This document shows, in pieces, positions 29,967 to 36,871 of a stretch of 64,000 nucleotides of DNA. The notes under the pieces are model-generated. The model was not told the origin of the DNA and made no database searches. It was given only the letters and a program-made list of their open reading frames with translations. Location: positions 62,001 through 126,000 of the forward strand of contig NZ_BDAP01000002.1 of assembly GCF_001598915.1 (NCBI RefSeq), read 5' to 3'. Made by a program: the position numbers and the translations under genes. Each line of letters starts with the position of its first letter. Position 1 is the stretch's first letter. The stretch comes from Williamsia muralis NBRC 105860 (lineage in GTDB: Bacteria; Actinomycetota; Actinomycetes; Mycobacteriales; Mycobacteriaceae).

Positions 29967-29992
29967 ACGTCACTGTGACGTAGCCACGTCAC
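29967..29992. promoter_or_regulatory. Triple ACGTCAC half-site array after parB
   Basis: ACGTCAC (29967-29973), a single T, then its reverse complement GTGACGT (29975-29981), then ACGTCAC again after four bases (29986-29992). The first two form a 15-bp palindrome. It lies 44 bp after parB and 150 bp before the GNAT gene, so an operator for the latter or a structured 3' end are both possible. Confidence 0.45.
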
Positions 29993-30143
29993 GGGGTGCT
30001 CGTAGAACGCGGAACACGCTGTTACACATGGTCTTTCGGAATCTGGGCGGCTCATCTCAACCGATCACCGATCATCACTTAAACTGGAAAGCGTTCAGGG
30101 CAGAATTCGTTCCAATCACGTGTGTTCAGGAGGCGGCGGGGCC

Positions 30144-30875
30144 GTGTCGGTAACGATAACGCCGCTCACCATGGGCGGGTTCGAGTCACTGTCTACGCAC
30201 ACTCGTCGGTGTGTCTTCTGGGAGATGGACCCAGAGCTCATTCCCGCGAATCCAGGCGGCGGAGAGTTCGACAGCGAGTTCGACAAAGAAGCCTGGGTGT
30301 CGATGATGCTCCTCGAGTGGGGCACGTGCGGACAACTCGCGATCAACACCCATACCGGCAAAGTGGTCGGGGCGGCCTTCTACGGTCCCCCACGTAGCGT
30401 GCCGCGTTCGTTGATGTTCCCCACTTCCCCGGTGTCGGCTGACGCAGTGATCCTGACCTCGCTCTGGGTCGACCCGGGTTTTGACGGCGCGGCCGACGAA
30501 TTGGCCACCGCCGTTGTCGGCGATCTCACCCGTCGTGGCGTCCGGGCAATCGAGTCGTTCGGAATCGTTCGGTCGGCGCACACCACATCGGCGGAGGAAC
30601 CCGATCAGGAATCGATCTGTCCGCATTGCATGATCGACGCGCACTTCCTCAAAGGGGCAGGGTTCGACGTGGTGTCGGCTCATCACCGGTACCCGCGACT
30701 GCGTTTGGAACTCGATGACGATCTCGGCTGGAAGGCCGGCGTGGAGAGCGCGCTCGAGAAGCTTGTCGTGATGGCAGCCATCGACGTTGCGGGTCGCGAG
30801 CGGACGGCAGTGCCAGTCGGCCAGAAGACCTGGGTCGGCCAGAAGACCCGACTGCGACGGCGGGCCGGGCAGTAG
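30144..30875 (+). CDS. GNAT-type acetyltransferase-like protein (Rv3916c-like)
   Basis: Conserved mycolata protein of 243 residues located after parB, as Rv3916c is in M. tuberculosis. It shares the openings SVTITPL and RRCVFWEMDP, the central PVSADAVILTSLWVDP segment and LRLELDDDLGWKAGVESALEKL. The fold resembles GNAT acyltransferases, but I cannot point to a clear acetyl-CoA loop. GTG 30144 follows AGGAGG by ten bases; the longer ORF start at 30120 is Gly-rich and not conserved. The Arg-rich tail beyond residue 225 is unconserved. Confidence 0.75.
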   Translation: MSVTITPLTMGGFESLSTHTRRCVFWEMDPELIPANPGGGEFDSEFDKEAWVSMMLLEWGTCGQLAINTHTGKVVGAAFYGPPRSVPRSLMFPTSPVSADAVILTSLWVDPGFDGAADELATAVVGDLTRRGVRAIESFGIVRSAHTTSAEEPDQESICPHCMIDAHFLKGAGFDVVSAHHRYPRLRLELDDDLGWKAGVESALEKLVVMAAIDVAGRERTAVPVGQKTWVGQKTRLRRRAGQ

Positions 30876-30893
30876 AGGCGAACTCGACGGTTC

Positions 30894-30910
30894 AACCGCC
30901 AGATGCGGTT
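30894..30910. terminator. Short hairpin between convergent GNAT gene and cwlM
   Basis: AACCGC (30894-30899) pairs with GCGGTT (30905-30910) around a five-base loop in the 47-bp gap between two converging genes. There is no U-tract; a terminator role is a guess from position. Confidence 0.3.
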
Positions 30911-30922
30911 ACCGGCGGGAGG

Positions 30923-32104
30923 TCAGCGGGCGAGTTCTTCTGAGGCGAGCAACTCGGCGAAAGTGTATGTGCCGGTCGGCTGATCATCGCGCCCCAGAAG
31001 GTACAACCGTTTGACGGCAACCAAGATGGCCTCGGCGATGGTGTCGCGCACTGCCGGGTCACTCAGCTCGGTCGCATCGTGGAGGTTGCTGATGTAGCCG
31101 ACGTCGAGCTGCACGGCGGGCATTCGTGTGCGTCGCATGATGTCCCACGTGCGCTCGTGCCACCGGCAGTCGCGCAGATGGGTGCGGGCGACGATCTCAC
31201 GCTGGATGAACCCGGCGAGCGATCGGCCGATGGTGGACGAAGAGCCATGCGGCGTACCGAAATAGAACGTCGCGACGCCACTGGCGCGGTCGTTCGGATA
31301 GTGGGCGCACCGTAGCGCGAGAAGTAGATCGGCACCGATCGCGTTGGCGGTCTCGGCGCGCTCCTCATCGGTGGGGTCCTCGCCTTGCGCGCGCGAGAAG
31401 AAGGTCTCCATGCCGGCGGCGATCATTCTGCCTTCGAGCCTGCGGGCGAGGTCCCACAGGATCTCTTCTTCGATCTTTGCCGTGGCGGGGTCGGTGCCGG
31501 GGTGCGATCCGCCGGAACCCGGGTCGATGACGATCCGTTTGCCGGACAGCTGGGGGCCGAGTCGGCGGACGTGTTCTTCTTCGCGGATCGCGTGTGGTGA
31601 TCCACCGGTGACACGGGTACCCAGTAGCTCGAGCGAACGAAGGGTCGCGGGGCCACAGATACCGTCCGAACTGAGTCCGAACTCGGACTGGTAGCTGCAC
31701 AGCGCGTTGTAGGTGTCCGCACCGAAGAACCCGTCGACCAAGCCGGTGTAGTAACCGAGGTTTTGCAGGCGCGCCTGCAGAGTGGCGACGTCGTCGCCGT
31801 GCATGGGAGCTGAGAGCTGGTACGAGAGCACTCGCGCACCCAGGCGGTAAGAGGCCTCGCGGAGGGCCCGGAACGTCGCGGGCCCGACAACACCGTCGAC
31901 GATCAGGCCGCGTTGCTGCTGGAACGCCCGGACCGCGTGGTCGGTTGCGAGGTCGAAGACGGCTTCGGGTTGTGCCCAGCCGTTCGGATCGACAAGCCGG
32001 CTGGACGGTGACGGGGCGTCGTTCAGCAGACCTTGTCCCGTGAGAATGCCACGAATTTCGGCCACAGCCGAGCCGTGATCTCCCAACCGGAACAACGGCG
32101 TCAC
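30923..32104 (-). CDS. cwlM: CwlM, amidase-fold regulator of peptidoglycan synthesis
   Basis: Cytoplasmic amidase-like protein which in mycobacteria is phosphorylated by PknB and then activates MurA, and in unphosphorylated form interacts with the MurJ region. Two peptidoglycan-binding domains (about 5-65 and 85-145, each LxxLGYYTGLVDGFFGxxT style) precede an Amidase_3 domain (about 175-375: IVIDPGSGGSHPGTDP, EEILWDLARRLEG, LLLALRCAHYPND, QLDVGYISN). The C-terminus PTGTYTFAELL corresponds to the region phosphorylated in M. tuberculosis. GTG start at 32104. No signal peptide, as expected for CwlM. Confidence 0.9.
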   Translation of the reverse strand: MTPLFRLGDHGSAVAEIRGILTGQGLLNDAPSPSSRLVDPNGWAQPEAVFDLATDHAVRAFQQQRGLIVDGVVGPATFRALREASYRLGARVLSYQLSAPMHGDDVATLQARLQNLGYYTGLVDGFFGADTYNALCSYQSEFGLSSDGICGPATLRSLELLGTRVTGGSPHAIREEEHVRRLGPQLSGKRIVIDPGSGGSHPGTDPATAKIEEEILWDLARRLEGRMIAAGMETFFSRAQGEDPTDEERAETANAIGADLLLALRCAHYPNDRASGVATFYFGTPHGSSSTIGRSLAGFIQREIVARTHLRDCRWHERTWDIMRRTRMPAVQLDVGYISNLHDATELSDPAVRDTIAEAILVAVKRLYLLGRDDQPTGTYTFAELLASEELAR

Positions 32105-32231
32105 GGGGCCTTCCCTTCTGGCGTCAACTCGGGCGTCGGCGGCACAGGGGTACCGCGCTCGGCGTGGTTTTCGGAGCGCAGGGCTTCGAGTCAGCTACGA
32201 GTGTCTCAGCAATCCGCCGTCAGAGCCAATA

Positions 32232-32284
32232 CGGTCACGTACCAATTTGATGACCGTAATCATCTCAGTACTGGTACGTGACCG
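32232..32284. promoter_or_regulatory. Nested inverted repeat between trxA and cwlM
   Basis: A perfect 13-bp inverted repeat (32232-32244 with 32272-32284, core GGTCACGTACCA) encloses an inner 5-bp stem GATGA (32249-32253) / TCATC (32260-32264). It lies downstream of trxA and 128 bp before cwlM. No U-tract follows in either direction. It may be an operator or an RNA structure in the trxA-cwlM transcript. Confidence 0.5.
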
Positions 32285-32313
32285 CTGGCGAGGGGGCTGC
32301 TGATCAGGGACGA

Positions 32314-32646
32314 CTACTTGCCGAGAACACCGTCGAGTTCGCGGAGAAGCGCAGCTTTGCCCTTCGCACCGACGATGGTCTTGGTGGGCTTGCCGTCTTC
32401 GAAAAGGATCATCGTGGGGATCGACATGATCTGGAAATCCCTTGCGACATTTGGGTTCTGGTCAACGTCGAGCTTGGCGACGGTGAGCTTGTCGGAGTTC
32501 TCTCCGGCGATCTCCTCGAGCACCGGAGCGACCATCTTGCAAGGTCCGCACCAGGTGGCCCAGAAGTCGACCAGTACCGGCTTGCCGGCACCGAGCACTT
32601 CCTCCTTGAATGTGGCATCTGTCACTGCAACGGTGTTTGCACCCAT
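32314..32646 (-). CDS. trxA: Thioredoxin
   Basis: Small dithiol oxidoreductase reduced by the neighbouring thioredoxin reductase. Active site WCGPC at residues 32-36 in FWATWCGPCKMVAP, cis-proline loop SIPTMILF, total 110 residues. ATG 32646 has an AAAGGAGA ribosome-binding site. It follows trxB by 60 bp on the same strand and corresponds to TrxC (Rv3914) of M. tuberculosis by locus. Confidence 0.97.
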   Translation of the reverse strand: MGANTVAVTDATFKEEVLGAGKPVLVDFWATWCGPCKMVAPVLEEIAGENSDKLTVAKLDVDQNPNVARDFQIMSIPTMILFEDGKPTKTIVGAKGKAALLRELDGVLGK

Positions 32647-32706
32647 TTTGATCTCCTTTGGTTCGTCTGTGGGGGCCGGTTCGGTCGAACCGGTCGGTTC
32701 GAGCGG

Positions 32707-33693
32707 TCAGGCCTGAACGCCGGCCGCCTCGGGGACCTCGAGCGGGCTGATGTCGTTCTGGTCGGCCAGCCAGCGCTCGGCGTCGATGGCGGCAGCACAA
32801 CCCGAGCCGGCGGCCGTGATGGCCTGACGGTAGGTGTGGTCCACCAGGTCGCCGGCGGCGAATACGCCGGGCAGCGAGGTGTACGTGGTGCGGCCCTGAA
32901 CCCGCACGTAGCCGTCCGGATCGAGGTCGACCTGGTCTTTGACCAGCGCGCTGCGTGGGTCATGGCCGATGGCCACGAACATGCCGGTGGCATCGATCTG
33001 CGAGGTGGCGCCGGTGACGGTGTCCACCAAGTCCAGGCCGGTGACCGACGTCTCGCCGAGAACGCGGCCGATGGTCGCGTTGGTCACAAAGCGGATCTTG
33101 TCGTTCGCGCGGGCACGCTCGAGCATGATCCGTGAGGCACGGAACTCCTCGCGGCGATGGATGACGGTGACACTGCGTGCGAACTTGGTGAGGAAGGTCG
33201 CCTCCTCCATGGCGGAGTCACCGCCGCCGATGACGGCGATGTCCTGGTCACGGAAGAAGAAGCCATCACAGGTGGCACACGCCGACACACCTCGGCCGAG
33301 CAGGTCCTGCTCTCCGGGGATGTCGAGGTAGCGGGCTGCGGCGCCCATGGCCAAGATGACGGCTTTCGCCCGGTGGGTCTCGCCGCCGGCGTCGACCTCT
33401 TTGATCTCGCCGGTGAGGCGGACCGCATCCACGTCTTCCATGCGCAGATCAGCACCGAACCGAATGGCCTGCTCACGCATCTCGTCCATGAGTTCGGGAC
33501 CCTGGATCCCCTTCTGGAACCCCGGGAAGTTCTCCACCTCGGTGGTGGTCATCAACGCTCCACCGAACTGGGTGCCCTCGAAGACCACCGGAGAGAGTTC
33601 GGCACGTGCGGCATACACGGCTGCTGTGTATCCGGCCGGTCCTGATCCGATGATGATCACGTCGTGGACGGTCTCGGTACCTGCTGAGGTCAT
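32707..33693 (-). CDS. trxB: Thioredoxin reductase
   Basis: NADPH-dependent flavoenzyme that reduces thioredoxin. FAD motif GSGPAG at residues 16-21, redox pair CATC at 139-142 ([11 protein letters not shown]), NADPH motif [10 protein letters not shown] and the C-terminal FAD segment [10 protein letters not shown]. 328 residues, low-molecular-weight type. ATG 33693. It precedes trxA; with rsmA and sigM upstream this is the sigM-rsmA-trxB-trxC-cwlM block of mycolata, here interrupted by the divergent PAP2 gene. Confidence 0.97.
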   Translation of the reverse strand: MTSAGTETVHDVIIIGSGPAGYTAAVYAARAELSPVVFEGTQFGGALMTTTEVENFPGFQKGIQGPELMDEMREQAIRFGADLRMEDVDAVRLTGEIKEVDAGGETHRAKAVILAMGAAARYLDIPGEQDLLGRGVSACATCDGFFFRDQDIAVIGGGDSAMEEATFLTKFARSVTVIHRREEFRASRIMLERARANDKIRFVTNATIGRVLGETSVTGLDLVDTVTGATSQIDATGMFVAIGHDPRSALVKDQVDLDPDGYVRVQGRTTYTSLPGVFAAGDLVDHTYRQAITAAGSGCAAAIDAERWLADQNDISPLEVPEAAGVQA

Positions 33694-33818
33694 CGGTGCT
33701 CTACTTCCTTACGGTGGTTCAACCTGGGCTCGTGGCCTGTCGGGGCGAGGCGGTGGGCTCCGCTGTCAGCGAAGCCTTGACGTTTTCTTCACCCGCGATG
33801 GACAACACCAGCCTAAAG

Positions 33819-33864
33819 GGATCTGTTCCCGAAACAGATCCGCAGACCCTGTGAGAGCTCACAG
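33819..33864. promoter_or_regulatory. Two adjacent palindromes in the trxB / PAP2 divergent region
   Basis: Palindrome A: GGATCTGTT (33819-33827), five bases, AACAGATCC (33833-33841). Palindrome B: CTGTGAG (33849-33855), AG, CTCACAG (33858-33864). Both are perfect and lie 22-68 bp before the PAP2 start and 126-171 bp upstream of trxB. B resembles a CRP site but has a four-base instead of a six-base spacer. Confidence 0.5.
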
Positions 33865-33886
33865 AAATGTTCGGCACGATGGAGCC

Positions 33887-34786
33887 ATGCTCTTGCGACC
33901 CTCGCGACTCTCCACGTGGCCTCCGCTGGCCTGGGCGGCGACGCTGACGATTGCCATGGGCGCCGTATACCTACTGGCCGTCCGTAGCCAGTGGGGTCAA
34001 TATCTCGACCAGCGGGCCTACTTGACCCTCCGCGGCACCGGGGCGAGTGCTGACCTGCCCCACATGGTCGGTCTGGGGTCAATCACCGACTACCGACTGT
34101 GGACGGTTGCAGCGGCCCTGATCATCGGTCTGGGCATTGTCGCGGGGCGGCGCGGGAGTGTGCTGCCTCTGCTGCTGTTGCCGATCGCCGGGATCCTGCT
34201 GGCTCAGTTCCTGCGGGACGAGGTGCTGCTGCGCCCCGACTTCGTCGGACTCGGCTGGCTGTCGAACACCTTCCCGAGTGGGCACGCCGCTGCAGCTGCC
34301 GGATGTGTGGCCGGCATCGTACGAGCGGCTCCGAGACGGGTGGCCCCGGTGTTGGCCATCCTCGGAGTCGGTTGGTTGACGCTTGTCGGTCAGGACCTGA
34401 TGGTCTGGGGATGGCACCGGCCCAGCGACCTGATCGGGTCGATCCTGCTTGCGACGGCCTTGATGCATCTGGTGCCGCCGACCCGGCGACACACCTACGA
34501 CCTCGGCTTTCGCACAATGTCAGGCGTGCGGGCGGGCGTCTGGACAGCAGCCGCAGCAGCGACGGGACCGGTGGTGTGGTCGGTGGGAACGGGACATCTG
34601 GCGGTGCTGCCGGTGGGACTCATCGCGGCAGTTGCCGTGGCGTCACTTGTTGCCGATGGTGGTGCGACTGAGCGTCGCCGGGTTGGCCGTGTCGCAGTCG
34701 GCCCCGACCACCAGCGCATCGAACCGTCCCGCCATACCCGTGCTGAGCAATATCACCACCGCAGGGCCGCCACCGGCTTGAATTGA
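33887..34786 (+). CDS. PAP2 superfamily membrane phosphatase
   Basis: Predicted lipid phosphatase (phosphatidic acid or polyprenyl pyrophosphate type). Motifs: LLRPDF, the central FPSGHAAA and WGWHRPSD with the catalytic His-Asp pair; about six membrane helices. I start at ATG 33887, just after GGAG; the frame is open far upstream, antisense to trxB, without conserved sequence. It is transcribed against its neighbours, inserted between rsmA and trxB. Its last 144 bases overlap the 3' end of rsmA on the other strand, so the Arg/His-rich tail (about residues 255-299) may be unimportant. Confidence 0.82.
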   Translation: MLLRPSRLSTWPPLAWAATLTIAMGAVYLLAVRSQWGQYLDQRAYLTLRGTGASADLPHMVGLGSITDYRLWTVAAALIIGLGIVAGRRGSVLPLLLLPIAGILLAQFLRDEVLLRPDFVGLGWLSNTFPSGHAAAAAGCVAGIVRAAPRRVAPVLAILGVGWLTLVGQDLMVWGWHRPSDLIGSILLATALMHLVPPTRRHTYDLGFRTMSGVRAGVWTAAAAATGPVVWSVGTGHLAVLPVGLIAAVAVASLVADGGATERRRVGRVAVGPDHQRIEPSRHTRAEQYHHRRAATGLN

Positions 34787-35377
34787 GCTTGTACCCAACA
34801 CCGGAGTGGCCGGTTCTATCTCATTGGCCGCCAGACATCGGTCGCGCTGGGCGAGGTCGCCGAATGCGGTGTCGGCGGACTGGCCGAGCGCGCTGAGCAG
34901 GGTGGCATCCGAAGGCGCGGCAATCGAAGTGGGGGTGGGAGCGTTCTGTTCGGCGATTGCGGGTTCGGAGCGTCCGCTGAAGGCAAAGGTGGTCGCGACC
35001 GCGATCGCAGCCACTGCTGCCGCCGCGGCAACAGCAGATAGCAGAATGGCACCACGATGCCGCCTCAGTGGGGTGACAGCCTCCGTAGGTGGGTCGTGAT
35101 GGTCAGCGGCCATCATGTGGAGCGCTTGGTCGAGCTTGTGCTGCGCGTAGGCGGGCAGCGGCTCCTCGACGACCGGCGTAGAAGCCAATTCGCCGGTGGT
35201 GGCGTCCAGCGCTTTCCAGATGGTCATCGAATCCGGGTCGTCGAATACCTTTGCGCGCAAGGCATCGGCCACCTCGTCGGGATAGACGCCGGCGTGGAGG
35301 TCGGCGATCATGTCCAGCGGGTACGGCGGTTCTGGCAGCTCGCGGTCAGTGTGGTGCCGATTGCCGATTCCGAACAT
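34643..35377 (-). CDS. rsmA: Anti-sigma factor RsmA-like membrane protein
   Basis: Probable anti-SigM factor. 244 residues: a cytoplasmic N-terminal part (about 1-115; it lacks a clear zinc motif), one membrane helix (about 122-145: ILLSAVAAAAAVAAIAVATTF) and an extracytoplasmic C-terminal domain with CLAANEIEPATPVLGTSSI. I start at ATG 35377; the longer frame upstream is not conserved. Its locus matches Rv3912, next to trxB, though a glycosylase gene separates it here from sigM. Assignment rests on topology and synteny. Confidence 0.7.
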   Translation of the reverse strand: MFGIGNRHHTDRELPEPPYPLDMIADLHAGVYPDEVADALRAKVFDDPDSMTIWKALDATTGELASTPVVEEPLPAYAQHKLDQALHMMAADHHDPPTEAVTPLRRHRGAILLSAVAAAAAVAAIAVATTFAFSGRSEPAIAEQNAPTPTSIAAPSDATLLSALGQSADTAFGDLAQRDRCLAANEIEPATPVLGTSSIQAGGGPAVVILLSTGMAGRFDALVVGADCDTANPATLSRTTIGNK

Positions 35378-35463
35378 CGTTCGAACCCCAGTTTCCCTCG
35401 TTTTCTTGATGTGAAAGCTAGGACGCCAGTTTCTTCGCAACGGTTCCCTCGACACACTGTCTT

Positions 35464-36042
35464 TTATTGCCGACTTTCCTGGACCACGCCCGCCTCCACC
35501 GCCGCGGCCCGATAGGCCTCCGCAAGGGTGTCGACGGTGTGGTGTGCGTTGAGACCACTCGGGTTGGGAACAACCCACACCACCGTGTCGCCGATCGTAC
35601 GGTCCTGACGTCCGGCAGTTGCCTTCCGGTCCCCAAAAGCCGTGCGGTAGGCCGTGATTCCCGCGACCGCGATGACCTTCGGGTGCACGCGGGTGACCGT
35701 CTCGATCAGCTTGCGGCCGCCCTCGACCAGTTCTTCGGTGGTCAGTTCGTCGGCCCGTGCAGACGCCCTCGGGACCACGTTGGTGATGCCTATCCCCCGG
35801 TCGAGCAACAGGGCCCGATCGTCATCGCTCATACCCGCCGACGCATCGATCAATCGGTCGACGATCCCGGCTCGCCACAGAGCCGGATAGAAGCGATTGC
35901 CGCGCCGGGCGAAGTGTGCGCCGGTCGCCGCTGTCCAGAGGCCAGGATTGATCCCGACGAACAACAATTTGCAGTCGGGCCCGATGAGATCGGGGACGAC
36001 GGCATCGCGATACGACTCGAGTTCGGCGCGTGTGAAGCCCAT
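35464..36042 (-). CDS. mug: G/U(T) mismatch-specific DNA glycosylase, Mug family
   Basis: Base-excision repair enzyme removing uracil or thymine from G mismatches. Family motifs are LLFVGINPGLWTA (GINPG at the active site), RFYPALWRAGI, GIGITNVVPRASARADEL and the C-terminal VVPNPSGLNAHH. About 192 residues from ATG 36042; a GTG at 36060 adds six. It sits between sigM and rsmA, genes that are adjacent in M. tuberculosis, on the same strand, so it may be cotranscribed with the sigma factor. Confidence 0.88.
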   Translation of the reverse strand: MGFTRAELESYRDAVVPDLIGPDCKLLFVGINPGLWTAATGAHFARRGNRFYPALWRAGIVDRLIDASAGMSDDDRALLLDRGIGITNVVPRASARADELTTEELVEGGRKLIETVTRVHPKVIAVAGITAYRTAFGDRKATAGRQDRTIGDTVVWVVPNPSGLNAHHTVDTLAEAYRAAAVEAGVVQESRQ

Positions 36043-36133
36043 CGGACCAGTAGACCGCACGGTCTCGCGCGGATGCCACAGACGGTCCGGATCAACTCAG
36101 CGTGGAAGACGTGGCCTGAATGGTGAAGGGCGA

Positions 36134-36721
36134 CTACCCCTGGGCCTCGTCGGCAGTGTCACGCAGGTGTCCCAGCAGTACCGCCAGCTTCGCGCGGCCG
36201 CGAGCGCAGCGACTCTTGATGGTCCCGGAGGGAACCCCGAGGAGTTCGGACGCCTCCGCCACCGAGTAACCCTCGACATCGATGGCAACGATCGCCGCAC
36301 GCTGCTCGGGAGGCAGAGAGTCGAGCGCACGGCCGATCGACATGGACAGGTCGACGGTGCCGGTGCGGTCATGGGGATCGGCGAGTTGTGCGATGTCGAA
36401 CTCGGGTAGAGGAACGGTCTGCCGAGATTTGTTGCGGCGGATACGATCCAGGCATGCGTTGACGACAATACGATGCAGCCACGATGTGACCTTGGCGTCG
36501 GCGCGGAACCGATGGGCCATGCGGTGGGCGTTGAGGAGGGCTTCTTGCAATGCGTCGGCGGCGTCTTCGTCGGAATGCGAGGTGCGGCGGGCAACTGCCC
36601 ATAGATAGCTCTGATGGCGGGTGATCAGAACCGCGAACGCATCCCTGTCCCCCTGCACATGCGCTGCAAGCAATTCCCCATCGGTCCGCACGTCACCGCC
36701 GGCCCTCCCCCATTTGGCCAT
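36134..36721 (-). CDS. sigM: ECF sigma factor SigM-like
   Basis: Extracytoplasmic-function sigma factor. Region 2 (about 18-90: AFAVLITRHQSYLWAVARR, DEDAADALQEALLNAHR, WLHRIVVNACLDRIR) and region 4 (about 125-180: ALDSLPPEQRAAIVAIDVEGYSVAEASELLGVPSGTIKSRCARGR) are complete. About 195 residues from ATG 36721; a downstream GTG (before RTDGELL) is possible. A palindrome lies 40-57 bp upstream. Locus order sigM ... rsmA-trxB-trxA-cwlM supports SigM. In mycobacteria SigM controls ESX-type and envelope genes. Confidence 0.88.
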   Translation of the reverse strand: MAKWGRAGGDVRTDGELLAAHVQGDRDAFAVLITRHQSYLWAVARRTSHSDEDAADALQEALLNAHRMAHRFRADAKVTSWLHRIVVNACLDRIRRNKSRQTVPLPEFDIAQLADPHDRTGTVDLSMSIGRALDSLPPEQRAAIVAIDVEGYSVAEASELLGVPSGTIKSRCARGRAKLAVLLGHLRDTADEAQG

Positions 36722-36760
36722 GGGAGTGAGACTAATGGACCACAATGTCGCGTGCGAGAC

Positions 36761-36778
36761 CAGATGCAAGTGCATCTG
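36761..36778. promoter_or_regulatory. Perfect palindrome upstream of sigM
   Basis: CAGATGCA, AG, TGCATCTG: two perfect 8-bp halves with a two-base spacer, 40-57 bp before the sigM start and about 95 bp before the Stealth gene. The size fits a dimeric repressor or activator operator. Confidence 0.5.
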
Positions 36779-36871
36779 TTTGTATGACAACCCGTCAAAA
36801 AAGGCCGTGACCGGCGCTGATGGTCCACCGTACCGAGCAGCGGACGGGGTTGACCGGGGAGAGCATTAGAC

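Noticed and set aside
33849-33864. Canonical CRP (cAMP receptor) site
   Set aside because: The half-sites fit but the spacer is four bases, not six, so I report it only as a palindrome of unknown partner.
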